Assembly: GCA_035906255.1 (NCBI GenBank)
Contig: JAMIFM010000008.1
Location: forward strand, 47,897-111,896
Direction of reading: 5' to 3'
DNA from: SB11 sp035906255
Lineage (GTDB): Bacteria > Bacteroidota > Bacteroidia > UBA8524
Length of the DNA stretch: 64,000 nucleotides
The notes under the pieces are model-generated. The model was not told the origin of the DNA, made no database searches, and saw only the letters and a program-made list of their open reading frames with translations. The position numbers and the translations under genes were made by a program. How positions within the stretch are numbered: position 1 is the stretch's first letter; each line of letters starts with the position of its first letter. Of this stretch, positions 54,327 to 62,931 are shown one piece after another.

Positions 54327-54980
54327 TTAATCCACCAAACTTAACTCCATCAACACCCTTGTATCACTGGGGAAATATTTAAACACATCGGGGTGCAAAG
54401 AGTGGGTTTCATGTGCTGTACTAAACCCCATCTTACTATACGCTTGCAAGGCATTGGCATTGGTTTTAAACAAGATAATCTGGGCTTTTTGTAATGACGG
54501 GGTTCTTTGTTTATGCTCCTTTATCTGCTCAGTAATTACTTTAGCAGCCAAGCCCTTGCCCCTGTATTTCGGGGCGGTATATACGTGCTCAAATTGCAAT
54601 GCTCCCTCTTCCCTATCCACCCGCAGCGATTCTACTACGGTATTCTTTTCAGTAGCCTTTTTAAAAGTCTCACTACCTAAACCATACGCCAGCACTTGGG
54701 CAGTAAGCATGGCCGATGCTCCCTCTTCTCCTTCAACCCAAGCACAACAAGTAGCTGCGGGGTTGCCGTTTTCGTCTCTTGCCACCATAAATCCCGATAG
54801 CCAAAGCTCCTGCCCTTCTACGTCTTCCAGCAACATTTCTTTAAACAAAGGTTTTAGTTCGCTTTCGCCTTTCTCAAAAATGGTTGAATAACTAAGCGTA
54901 TCTGAGCCGCTTTTTACCGCTGCAAACACTGCATCGGTAATAAAATCAACGTCGGCTTCGGTGGCATAACTAAACTTCAT
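54327..54980 (-). CDS. GNAT family N-acetyltransferase
   Basis: 217 residues. The acetyl-CoA site is EHVYTAPKYRGKGLAAKVI (the R/Q-x-x-G-x-G/A motif), followed by IILFKTNANALQAYSKMGFSTA, the classic terminal motif. The N-terminal half is longer than in minimal GNATs. Start ATG 54980. First chromosomal gene after the putative island. It is followed on the same strand by the MFS gene's end, so they are tandem. Substrate unknown. Confidence 0.85.
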   Translation of the reverse strand: MKFSYATEADVDFITDAVFAAVKSGSDTLSYSTIFEKGESELKPLFKEMLLEDVEGQELWLSGFMVARDENGNPAATCCAWVEGEEGASAMLTAQVLAYGLGSETFKKATEKNTVVESLRVDREEGALQFEHVYTAPKYRGKGLAAKVITEQIKEHKQRTPSLQKAQIILFKTNANALQAYSKMGFSTAHETHSLHPDVFKYFPSDTRVLMELSLVD

Positions 54981-55024
54981 GCCTGCAAGATACTATAATG
55001 AGTGCTTTGTCCGTCTCACGCGGC

Positions 55025-56215
55025 CTATGCGTGTTTCATCTTCCTGAACAACAATAAAAAAGCCAGTATGCACAGGGCTGAACAAGCTCCGAAAGCATAC
55101 ATAAAGTTTGCAGGGTTATTGCCATACAGCGTTGCCGATAGCAATGCTCCGCCGCCAATACCAATTTCAAGGGCTATGTACACGGTTGATAATGCCCTAC
55201 CCCTAAATTTATCCTCGCCCAAATCAATCGTCCAAGCCATAATTGTGGGTGAGTTGATACCGTTGGCAATACCAAATAAAAAAGCTGAAAGTACAAACAT
55301 AAACAGCCCGTTGGCCAAACCCAGTACCATCATTGAGATGCTTAACAAACCTATCCCTATTTTAAGGGTTTTTACACGGCCTATCTTGTCTGACATCTTG
55401 CCTGCATAAAGCCGTGAGGCGATGCTTGACAGGGTGAAGATGGTGAAAAACCACCCTTTTTTACCCGGTTCGCCGATGTGTTTACTAAGGTCGGGCACAA
55501 GAGTAAGCATTGCCCCAAAAGCTACTGATACTAACATATACACTGCTGCTGGCCGCAATACCCTCGGTTCGTAAAAATCTTCTTTAGTGACTTTTAGTAA
55601 TGAGAAGGAGAATTTTTGGGTTTTGGGTAAGGTTTCTTTCAGCGGCCAAGTAATGATAAGAGCTATCACCCCAAACAGTGATGATACGTAGAACATTACA
55701 TCAAACGAAAAGTCTTTTGCTAATGAACTGCCCAAGGCGGGACCCATTGCCATGCCTAATGTACCAAACATACTTACCAGCCCTATGGTCTCTCCGCGAC
55801 GGTTGGCAGGGGCTATATCGCCCACGTATGCAATAGCTCCTGTGGGGGCAAACCCGGTTGAGAAACCGTGCATAAAACGCAGGAAGAAAAACAATACTAA
55901 CGTAGTAAAGAAGGGATATAACAACCCGCACAAAGCGGTCATAAAAGTACCGAAGAGCATTACAGGTACGCGCCCTATGGTATCGGTAAGTTTGCCGCTA
56001 AAGGGTCGTGAAATGCCCGCTGCCAATGTAAAAAAAGCAATAATAAAACCTTTGTAATCTTCGCCGCCCATTAGGGTAAGATAATCGGGCAACTCGGGCA
56101 CAATCATGTTAAAACTGGCAAAAAACAAGAAGCTGGATATGGATAATATCCAAAAATGACGGTTGTATATGCTTTCGGTTTTGGGAGATGCGTTACCGCT
56201 ACTATCAGGTTCCAT
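55025..56215 (-). CDS. MFS transporter
   Basis: 396 residues from ATG 56215; a TTG at 56248 would add a non-membrane stretch. Twelve hydrophobic segments in two six-helix halves. The MFS signature between helices 2 and 3 is GISRPFSGKLTDTIGRVPVMLFG, repeated in the second half as IASRLYAGKMSDKIGRVKTLKIG. The tenth to twelfth helices include IALEIGIGGGALLSATLYG. Drug or metabolite efflux is typical for this subtype but the substrate is not predictable. Confidence 0.9.
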   Translation of the reverse strand: MEPDSSGNASPKTESIYNRHFWILSISSFLFFASFNMIVPELPDYLTLMGGEDYKGFIIAFFTLAAGISRPFSGKLTDTIGRVPVMLFGTFMTALCGLLYPFFTTLVLFFFLRFMHGFSTGFAPTGAIAYVGDIAPANRRGETIGLVSMFGTLGMAMGPALGSSLAKDFSFDVMFYVSSLFGVIALIITWPLKETLPKTQKFSFSLLKVTKEDFYEPRVLRPAAVYMLVSVAFGAMLTLVPDLSKHIGEPGKKGWFFTIFTLSSIASRLYAGKMSDKIGRVKTLKIGIGLLSISMMVLGLANGLFMFVLSAFLFGIANGINSPTIMAWTIDLGEDKFRGRALSTVYIALEIGIGGGALLSATLYGNNPANFMYAFGACSALCILAFLLLFRKMKHA

Positions 56216-56289
56216 AGGAAGCTGCAAAGGTGGCAAAAAGGTTGCCAAAAAATAAGGGTGTGCAGTGTTTGTGTGTAAGTTATTTACCC

Positions 56290-56903
56290 TTACTCAATCT
56301 CCAAGTCAAGGGCATTCTTCAAGTCCATCAGCTTAGGATTTTTTTGTACAAGGCTCTCAAACTTCTCTCGGTTGGTATAGGGTACTATATCATTCTCGGC
56401 ACTTTGCACAATATCCACCTGCATATTAAGATTCATATTTCCTGTACGACGGCGTAAAAACACCATCATGTCCTGCCGTTCGTCTTCAACCATATCAGCA
56501 GATACCTTATGCGGCACGTGCAGCACAAACACATTGGCTCCTTGCACATCGGGGGTTGTTTTCTCAAACAGCCCTACCAGCAATCGTTTGTTAGCATCAC
56601 GCAGCCCTTGCACGTATTCTTCCCAAGCTGTAGCAAAGTCTTTTTTATCATCGGCAGGAATTACAACCTCTGCTTTTTGTTCGCTTGCAGGCGTATTCTC
56701 TACCACTTTGGGCGTTGTAGCAGGTTGCTTGGCGAAATCTTTTAACGATGGAAGACCAGAGAGGTTATACGTGGGCTTGTTTTCACTACCCAGCGGTTTG
56801 ATTTCAGATGTAGTTGCGGGGGGTACGGGTGTAACAGTAACAGAAGGTATTGATGTAGAAGAAGTTGTTGCAGCAGTACTGCTTTCTACATCATTTTTTT
56901 TTT
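56290..56903 (-). CDS. dnaX: DnaX tau-specific C-terminal part in the -1 frame
   Basis: This frame is open without a stop from the A-run at 56894-56903 down to TAA 56290. It reads NDVESSTAATTSSTSIPSV..., a Ser/Thr/Pro linker, then the C-terminal domain (TAWEEYVQGLRDANKRLLVGLFE ... LMDLKNALDLEIE) seen at the end of full-length Bacteroidota DnaX proteins. An internal ATG at 56706 exists but no start signal supports it as a separate gene. Joined to the upstream frame by a -1 shift it gives tau of about 579 residues. Confidence 0.7.
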
Positions 56904-58028
56904 AAGGGCATCATTGCCTGCCTCAATGCTGATGGCTTGGGATATCAGGCACATTTTAATCAAGGCAAGTTCAACGTGCAAACGTTGGTTGCGACTGGCT
57001 TTATAGCCCACCTCAGCATGGGTGGCAATGCTTAATGCGTTAAACAATAAGCCTGTATCAGTGGCGATAGCTTGGGTTTTGTATTTTTCTTTTACGTTAT
57101 CGGCAACCTGCAACAACTTTAACGTACCTGTATCTTTGCACACCAGCAGGTTGCGTATATGCAACGAAAGTCCTTCTAAAAACACCAACCCGTCGAAACC
57201 CTTTTGCAAAATCTCGTCGTACAAGTTCAATGCAAGGGGTACATTTTCGGCATTTATAGCATCAGTAACTTTAAAGTAGTAATCATAATCCAGTATGTTC
57301 AGGTTTTCAATCACACTGTCATACGTTAAATGATTGCCGCTAAAGCTCACCATTTGGTCAAAAATCGAAAGCGCATCACGCAAAGCACCATCGGCCTTTT
57401 CAGATACGATGTGCAAGGCCAAAGGATCGGCTACAATGCCTTCTTTTTCAGCAATTTTTTGCAGGTGCTTGGCTATATCGGGTATTTGGATGCGTTTGAA
57501 ATCAAATATCTGGCAACGCGATAAGATGGTAGGCAGTATCTTATGCCTTTCAGTAGTTGCTAAGATGAATATGGCGTACGAAGGCGGTTCTTCCAACGTT
57601 TTAAGAAACGCATTAAAAGCCGCACTGCTCAACATATGCACCTCGTCAATGATATAGATTTTGTATTTGGCACCTTGGGGAGCATAACGCACTTGGTCAA
57701 CCAAGGCACGAATATCGTCCACACTATTGTTGCTGGCAGCATCCAGCTCGTATATGTTAAACGAGTGACTTTCGTTAAACGCTTTGCAGCTTTCGCATTC
57801 GTTGCAAGGTTCTATACCTTCTTGCAGGTTTTGGCAGTTGATGGTTTTGGCCAAAATACGGGCACAAGTTGTTTTACCTACCCCACGCGGACCGCAAAAC
57901 AAAAAGGCTTGCGCCAAATGGTTGTTTTTAATCGCGTTTTTTAGGGTATTGGTAACATGGCTTTGCCCCACCACAGTATCAAAAGTACCGGGTCTGTATT
58001 TGCGTGCCGAAACTATAAAGTTCTCCAT
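56886..58028 (-). CDS. dnaX: DNA polymerase III subunit gamma/tau (zero-frame, gamma-like product)
   Basis: 380 residues in the zero frame, start ATG 58028. Clamp loader motor: Walker A GPRGVGKT (46-53), zinc Cys C65, C75, C78, C81, DEVH 128-131, and sensor/SRC motif ILSRCQIFDFKRI. After domain III the chain ends at DALKKKMM because a run of ten A (56894-56903 on this strand) is followed by a TAG within 9 bases. Thus the zero frame yields a short, gamma-like form, and a -1 shift or A insertion gives tau. This echoes E. coli (ribosomal -1 shift) and Thermus thermophilus (transcriptional slippage on nine A). Confidence 0.9.
   Translation of the reverse strand: MENFIVSARKYRPGTFDTVVGQSHVTNTLKNAIKNNHLAQAFLFCGPRGVGKTTCARILAKTINCQNLQEGIEPCNECESCKAFNESHSFNIYELDAASNNSVDDIRALVDQVRYAPQGAKYKIYIIDEVHMLSSAAFNAFLKTLEEPPSYAIFILATTERHKILPTILSRCQIFDFKRIQIPDIAKHLQKIAEKEGIVADPLALHIVSEKADGALRDALSIFDQMVSFSGNHLTYDSVIENLNILDYDYYFKVTDAINAENVPLALNLYDEILQKGFDGLVFLEGLSLHIRNLLVCKDTGTLKLLQVADNVKEKYKTQAIATDTGLLFNALSIATHAEVGYKASRNQRLHVELALIKMCLISQAISIEAGNDALKKKMM
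56894..56903 (-). other. A10 slippage tract in dnaX
   Basis: Ten consecutive A on the coding strand, flanked by CTT and TGATG. It is the only point where the two dnaX frames can be joined with natural protein sequence on both sides. Could also hide a sequencing or assembly length error. Confidence 0.7.
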
Positions 58029-58170
58029 CGTTTTGCCGTTGCAAGTTTAAGGGTTTGCAGGCAGTGATAAAAATTTTTTAGTGCCTTTGGGGATAATTCA
58101 ATGTGTATTGTACATTTATCATTTACTATTGAAACCCGTTTTCATTTTTTTTGAAGCAATAGTATTAACG

Positions 58171-58770
58171 ATGATGAATCCAAACCAAATAGGAAGAAAA
58201 GTTGCTTTATGGTCATTTGCCATCGGTACGGCTATATTTCTTACCTTTCAGTTGACCGAGTTTTACCTGCTATCATTTATTGGCCTTGCATTTTTGATAG
58301 TTGCCGGCTTACTTAACATCTTTATACTTTTTGTAGTTATCTCAGACATCTTCGTTTCAAAAACCTTCGGTAAGAATTTGCTAACAATGGGAATAATTCT
58401 ACTAAACATCCCTATTGCTAACCAATACATGAACTGGATTGGCGATTTGGGATTAGATATAGAACACATACCAGTAATGTTTGCAAACCACACTTCGAAA
58501 ACTATTGAGAAAATTGAAGTGTATGATGGTGATAGTTTATTAAACACCATAACAGATTTGAAGCCGGAAGAGGATTTTACACAAAAGTTTGATGCATACA
58601 AAAATAGTAATGCTGCGATTTACTTTTTTATTGACGGCAAGATGCACAGCAACATTGACTTGTTTAACTGCAACGCTAACAAGGCTGCTGAACAAGACAA
58701 AGACGGAGTAGTAATTTATCGCATTGGTATAGATAGTGTAATTTGTTCCCTGTCTTTTCGTGGTGATTAA
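58171..58770 (+). CDS. Membrane protein of unknown function
   Basis: 199 residues from ATG 58171 (a GTG at 58081 with 30 extra residues is unlikely). Three hydrophobic helices in the first 90 residues (LWSFAIGTAIFLTFQL, FYLLSFIGLAFLIVAGLLNIFILFVVI, LLTMGIILLNIPIANQY), then a soluble beta-rich domain (KIEVYDGDSLLNTITDL...). No family recognised. It reads toward the ribosomal operon, whose own promoter lies in the gap. Confidence 0.6.
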   Translation: MMNPNQIGRKVALWSFAIGTAIFLTFQLTEFYLLSFIGLAFLIVAGLLNIFILFVVISDIFVSKTFGKNLLTMGIILLNIPIANQYMNWIGDLGLDIEHIPVMFANHTSKTIEKIEVYDGDSLLNTITDLKPEEDFTQKFDAYKNSNAAIYFFIDGKMHSNIDLFNCNANKAAEQDKDGVVIYRIGIDSVICSLSFRGD

Positions 58771-58799
58771 ATGGCAAATGATAAATGTAAAATGAAGTG

Positions 58800-58830
58800 T
58801 TGCGCACTATAAATGATTTTGTTACCTTTG
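58800..58830 (+). promoter_or_regulatory. Promoter of the rpsF-rpsR-rplI operon
   Basis: TTG at 58800-58802, 20 bases, TACCTTTG at 58823-58830; good match to the Bacteroidota consensus, 40 bases before the rpsF ATG. No Shine-Dalgarno precedes rpsF. Confidence 0.6.
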
Positions 58831-58870
58831 CCGTCCTTTTAAAAAGGATTAAATAAAATTTTAACAGCGC

Positions 58871-59239
58871 ATGGATTTAAAAAATTATGAATCTGTAATC
58901 ATATTTACACCCGTGCTGTCTGACGAGCAATTGAAAGATGCAGTTGCAAAATACAGGCAGTTGATTATAGAGCAAGGTGGACAAATTGTGCACGAAGAGA
59001 ACTGGGGGCTAACTAAGCTTGCTTACCCAATTCAAAAGAAAACTACGGGATTTTATCAGTTATTTGAGTTTAAAGCACCCGGTAAAACTGTGGCAGCTCT
59101 TGAACTTCAGTACAAACGTGATGAGCGCATCATGCGTTTCTTAACCATCGCCCTTGACAAACATGCTGTGGTATACAACCAACGCAAACGCAACGGCGAG
59201 TTTAACCAACCTAAAAAAGATAAGGAGGCAACCGTATGA
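58871..59239 (+). CDS. rpsF: 30S ribosomal protein S6
   Basis: 122 residues. Starts MDLKNYESVIIFTPVLSDEQ and contains ENWGLTKLAYPIQKKTTGFYQLFEF and YKRDERIMRFLTIALDK, all S6-specific. A charged C-terminal tail extends beyond the E. coli core without a poly-Glu end. Its stop overlaps the rpsR start (ATGA), so the two are translationally coupled. Confidence 0.97.
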   Translation: MDLKNYESVIIFTPVLSDEQLKDAVAKYRQLIIEQGGQIVHEENWGLTKLAYPIQKKTTGFYQLFEFKAPGKTVAALELQYKRDERIMRFLTIALDKHAVVYNQRKRNGEFNQPKKDKEATV

Positions 59240-59514
59240 GTACCCGCGCAGCAGGACACAATCCAAACTTTGTATTCAACACTACCCCAGAGGTAACTAA
59301 CAAGAAAAAATACTGCCGCTTTAAGAAAAACGGTATTAAGTATATTGACTACAAAGACTCTAACTTTTTGATGAAGTTTTTGAACGAGCAAGGTAAAATT
59401 CTTCCTCGCCGTATCACCGGTACTTCATTAAAATACCAACGTAAGGTTGCACAAGCCGTTAAACGTGCCCGTCACCTTTCGATATTACCTTACGTAGCCG
59501 ATGGTCTAAAATAA
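59236..59514 (+). CDS. rpsR: 30S ribosomal protein S18
   Basis: 92 residues. KKYCRFKKNGIKYIDYKDSNFLMKFLNEQGKILPRRITGTSLKYQRKVAQAVKRAR is the S18 signature; the Cys in KYCRF is the usual zinc-related position. A strong Shine-Dalgarno AAGGAGG (59222-59228) lies 7 bases before the ATG, inside the end of rpsF. This is unusual for Bacteroidota, whose ribosomes largely ignore such sites. Confidence 0.97.
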   Translation: MSTRAAGHNPNFVFNTTPEVTNKKKYCRFKKNGIKYIDYKDSNFLMKFLNEQGKILPRRITGTSLKYQRKVAQAVKRARHLSILPYVADGLK

Positions 59515-59529
59515 TAGGAGGTAGCACAA

Positions 59530-59973
59530 ATGAAAATTATATTAAAACAAGATATAAAAAACCTTGGCTATAAAGATGATGTAGTAGCTGTGAAAAACGG
59601 TTATGCAAACAACTACCTTATTCCCCAAGGAATGGCTACTATCGCCACCGAAAGCAATTTGAAGGTTTTGAACGAAAACCTTAAGCAAGCTGCTTTTAAA
59701 CAAGAGAAAATTAAAAACGACGCTTTGGCTCTTGCTGAGAAACTTAACGGTGTATCAGTACAATTGGGTGCAAAAGTTGGTGCAAACGGAAAAATCTTCG
59801 GTTCTATCAACGCACTTCAAGTGGCACAAGCCCTTAAAACTAAAGGCTTTGAAGTTGACCGCCGCAAGGTTGTGTTGAACGAAGACCCTAAAGCTGTAGG
59901 TTCATACACTGCTACTGTAAACCTTCACCGCGAAGTTTCAGTACAAGTAGGTGTTGAAGTTGTAAGCGAATAA
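59530..59973 (+). CDS. rplI: 50S ribosomal protein L9
   Basis: 147 residues. MKIILKQDIKNLGYKDDVVAVKNGYANNYLIPQGMA is the highly conserved L9 N-domain, followed by the long connecting helix (LKVLNENLKQAAFKQEKI) and a C-domain ending VQVGVEVVSE. AGGAGGT (59516-59522) precedes the ATG by 7 bases, again a rare strong Shine-Dalgarno. Confidence 0.97.
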   Translation: MKIILKQDIKNLGYKDDVVAVKNGYANNYLIPQGMATIATESNLKVLNENLKQAAFKQEKIKNDALALAEKLNGVSVQLGAKVGANGKIFGSINALQVAQALKTKGFEVDRRKVVLNEDPKAVGSYTATVNLHREVSVQVGVEVVSE

Positions 59974-59995
59974 GCGAACGCTTTTCTAAAATATA

Positions 59996-60024
59996 AAAGC
60001 CATCCAAAAAGGATGGCTTTTTTT
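59996..60024 (+). terminator. Terminator of the rpsF-rpsR-rplI operon
   Basis: Perfect 10-bp stem AAAGCCATCC / GGATGGCTTT, loop AAAAA, followed by TTTTATT. Confidence 0.9.
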
Positions 60025-60062
60025 ATTGGCCTCTCATTTCGTTTAATACCTATTCACCAGTA

Positions 60063-60779
60063 CTACTTCGTTTCTGCTTCCAGTTCAGGGACTTGAGGTT
60101 CAGTATTTGCTTCATCGTAGGCTACAAGGATTTCATTAATCATATCTTCAAAAATGGAACCTCCCAAATCTGAGTTCTCGGTTATTTTACGTAGTTCGGC
60201 AATTTGCTCTTCTTTCTTTGTTTTAGCCAATGCCCTGCGCACATAAAGAGCAACTGCTATATTAGTCGCGTCAAACGACAGGTTTTTGTTTTTCACCCAA
60301 GCTGTTTCAATCCATTTACCTGTTTTTCGTTTTCCCACCACCTCAGTCCAGCCATCCTGCGTTGATTTTACGGCTACAATATCCGTAGCCTCATAAAAAT
60401 TCTTGGTTATCGTGGCTAAATCAGGCCGGCTGTATATATCCGTTTTATCAAACACAACTGCCACATTAGCTCCCACAGCAACAAAATCGGTACGTACCCA
60501 TCCCTCTTTGCCGTCCAACAAGCGCACCTTGTGGTAACTAACTTTCTTCCCCCCTTCTTGTACTTCTTTAGTTTCTTCTAAAAAAGTTAGTTTTTCACCC
60601 AAAGCAATAGACGACAACCATTTCCCTTTCTTTTCAGGAGTTTCTTGTAACGATGATTTATCCCAAATACATACTGCTGATGATTTATCAGCCACTGCAT
60701 CTTTTTGTGGCCCTTTCTTTTTGCAGCCGGCACCTAAAAGAGTTAGACAAACTATAGAAATACTTATAATTTTTTTCAT
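60063..60779 (-). CDS. Lipoprotein with SH3-like domains
   Basis: 238 residues. Signal peptide ISIVCLTLLGAGC with lipobox AGC, then KKKGPQKD. Two SH3-like stretches follow: GEKLTFLEETKEVQEGGKKVSYHKVRLLDGKEGWVRTDFV and VFDKTDIYSRPDLATI...DGWTEVVGKRKTGKWIETAWVK, each with the G-W-V/K-G-W pattern of bacterial SH3 (SH3b) domains. A helical tail ends in an acidic stretch. Probably anchored in the periplasm. Faces the ApbE gene divergently. Confidence 0.7.
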   Translation of the reverse strand: MKKIISISIVCLTLLGAGCKKKGPQKDAVADKSSAVCIWDKSSLQETPEKKGKWLSSIALGEKLTFLEETKEVQEGGKKVSYHKVRLLDGKEGWVRTDFVAVGANVAVVFDKTDIYSRPDLATITKNFYEATDIVAVKSTQDGWTEVVGKRKTGKWIETAWVKNKNLSFDATNIAVALYVRRALAKTKKEEQIAELRKITENSDLGGSIFEDMINEILVAYDEANTEPQVPELEAETK

Positions 60780-60897
60780 TTGTTAATAGTCGTTGATTAG
60801 TTTTTTGGCCAAAAATAAATGATTACACCACAAAAAAGTTAAGTGCTGATGATATTTTATTCATTCTGTTCCCTTATTTTGAAGTATCATATCGTAC

Positions 60898-61890
60898 ATG
60901 AAAAAATTAGCCCTTATCCTTGTTGTCCTCCCCTTCTTATACTCTTGCAAAGAAGATTTAAGAATTACACATAGCGGCCAAACTATGGGCAGCTACTATA
61001 ACATCATTTATTACCATCCCGAGGAGATACTAACCCTACATGAAATCGATTCGTTTTTAGCTGTCTTTAACAAATCGCTTTCAACATGGGATTCAACCTC
61101 ATTAATCAGTCAACTGAATAATGCACCCCGCCAATTTGAACCAGACAGCTTTTTTTTGGTTATGTACAAAAAATCAAAGCAAGTATGGGAGGTAAGCAAC
61201 GGGCTTTTCGACCCAAGCGCATCCCCCTTGTTTGAGGCGTGGGGTTTTGGGCTTAAGAACGCTGAGAAAATGGACAGTGCAAAGGTTGATTCGCTGAAAA
61301 TGTATGTGGGCATGGATAAAAGCTATTTGCAAGGCAATACCTTGCTAAAAACCATACCGCAGATAAAATTCAGTTTCAATGCCATTGCACCCGGTTATGC
61401 GGCTGATTTAATAGCCCAAATACTGCTTAAAAAAGGGGTGGATGATTTTTTGATTGATATTGGCGGTGAGTTTGTTTCGCATGGTAAAAAACCTGACGGA
61501 AGTGACTGGAAAGTGGGGATAGAAAAACCGGTGGAGAACCCTGACGGACAAAACGCAACCCAAGCCGTTATTACGTTGCAAAACAACGAAGCATTGGCAA
61601 CATCAGGCAATTACCGCAAATTTTATTACCGCGACGGAAAAAAATACAGCCACACAATTAACCCTAAAACAGGGTATCCTGTTAATCATAACCTACTTAG
61701 CGTTACCGTAATTGCTCCCGATGCTACAACGGCCGATGCCTATGCCACCACTTGCATGGTAATGGGGTTTGAAGATGCTAAACAATTTGTTGCATCGCAA
61801 AAAGGTATAAAAGCCTATTTTATTTATGACAATGGTGGGAAATATGGCGAGTTTATTACCGAAAATTTATCTAAACAAGTAAGCAAATAG
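60898..61890 (+). CDS. apbE: FAD:protein FMN transferase lipoprotein
   Basis: 330 residues. Signal peptide LALILVVLPFLYSC (lipobox YSC). ApbE hallmarks: ITHSGQTMGSYYNIIYY, NGLFDPSASPLFEAWGFG, KFSFNAIAPGYAADLIAQIL, FLIDIGGEFVSHGKKPDGSDWKVGIEKP, LATSGNYRKFYYRDGKKYSHTINPKTGYPV and DATTADAYATTCMVMG with the Mg2+ site. It attaches FMN to Thr residues of membrane flavoproteins such as Na+-NQR or Rnf subunits, none of which is in the window. Followed at 1 base by a small secreted protein. Confidence 0.95.
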   Translation: MKKLALILVVLPFLYSCKEDLRITHSGQTMGSYYNIIYYHPEEILTLHEIDSFLAVFNKSLSTWDSTSLISQLNNAPRQFEPDSFFLVMYKKSKQVWEVSNGLFDPSASPLFEAWGFGLKNAEKMDSAKVDSLKMYVGMDKSYLQGNTLLKTIPQIKFSFNAIAPGYAADLIAQILLKKGVDDFLIDIGGEFVSHGKKPDGSDWKVGIEKPVENPDGQNATQAVITLQNNEALATSGNYRKFYYRDGKKYSHTINPKTGYPVNHNLLSVTVIAPDATTADAYATTCMVMGFEDAKQFVASQKGIKAYFIYDNGGKYGEFITENLSKQVSK

Positions 61891-61891
61891 C

Positions 61892-62362
61892 ATGAAATTA
61901 CTGAACACTTTTTTATTACTCATTCTTATAGGACTGGGAATTACCGCAAAAGCGCAATACAATATTGTTGGCAAATGGCAACTGGTAGAAGATGCCGACT
62001 CGGGCTTATTTATTTTTGATGCCGAAGGTTACATGAGTATGGTAGAAAACGGGGAGATAAGCGGAGGCAAAAGTTATGAGTTTAATGATGAATATGACGC
62101 ATGTACGCAATACTTCTTAACTCCAACAAAAGATGCCTCGGTTTTTAAATTTGATATGTATGTCCGCATTTTGGATGAAGATAGCACGGTAGCATTTATG
62201 GGACCGGGACTTGTGAAGTTTGTAAACAGCAATACTCTTTTAATGGCGATGGATTTTGACCATGAAGAAGAAGGAGACATTCCCGCCGCTAAGAAAGAAG
62301 CACTAAGGCCAAAAGATTTTAACAATAAAGAGAATGTTGCTACTTTAAAAAGAATAAAATAA
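61892..62362 (+). CDS. Secreted lipocalin-like protein
   Basis: 156 residues with signal peptide TFLLLILIGLGITAKAQ. Short beta-rich mature protein starting NIVGKWQLVEDADSGLFIFDAEGYMSMV, the 'G-x-W' first strand typical of lipocalin-like Bacteroidota proteins; ends LRPKDFNNKENVATLKRIK. Starts 1 base after apbE, so likely one operon. Confidence 0.7.
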   Translation: MKLLNTFLLLILIGLGITAKAQYNIVGKWQLVEDADSGLFIFDAEGYMSMVENGEISGGKSYEFNDEYDACTQYFLTPTKDASVFKFDMYVRILDEDSTVAFMGPGLVKFVNSNTLLMAMDFDHEEEGDIPAAKKEALRPKDFNNKENVATLKRIK

Positions 62363-62394
62363 ACCTCTGACGGAAACTATACGTTAAGCTACTG

Positions 62395-62922
62395 ATGAAA
62401 ACACCTATTTTTTTTAAAACAATATTAGCGGCCTGCTTTGTAGCAATTGCTTGCGGTTCTTATGCACAAAACAACTCGCTAAAGGGCCGCTGGCTGCACG
62501 TTGATGATAGTAATGACTCATCAGCTGTTGAGTTTAAAGAAAAGAACATAATGAGTTTGTATTTGATTTTTATGGGGGCTATTGACAGCAGTGAGTTTTT
62601 TCTTTCGGGTTCGGGTAATGAGTTTGAGGCTGCCGACGAATCTACTATGCTGGTGGACGCAAAGTACAAAACATCAAAAACCCATAAAAACCACCTGTAT
62701 TTTGTGCTTTACCATGCCGGGACTGACAAACCTTATTTAATACTTCCGCTGCTATATAGTTTACCCGCTCCTAATAAACTGGTACTAACCCTGTTTGATG
62801 ATTACTCTGATTTTGAGGACGGTGTGCTTTATACCGATGAAAGCTCTTGGAAAAAAGCGGAGGATATTTTGCTAAATACCAACCCTCAAAATGTTGAAGA
62901 CATTGAATTTGTGAGATGGTAA
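62395..62922 (+). CDS. Secreted lipocalin-like protein
   Basis: 175 residues with signal peptide TILAACFVAIACGSYAQ. The mature part begins NSLKGRWLHVDDSNDSSAVEFKEKNIMSLYL, again a G-x-W lipocalin-like first strand, similar in layout to the preceding gene; possibly a diverged paralogue. The 32-base gap suggests co-transcription. Confidence 0.65.
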   Translation: MKTPIFFKTILAACFVAIACGSYAQNNSLKGRWLHVDDSNDSSAVEFKEKNIMSLYLIFMGAIDSSEFFLSGSGNEFEAADESTMLVDAKYKTSKTHKNHLYFVLYHAGTDKPYLILPLLYSLPAPNKLVLTLFDDYSDFEDGVLYTDESSWKKAEDILLNTNPQNVEDIEFVRW

Positions 62923-62931
62923 CTAATCGAT

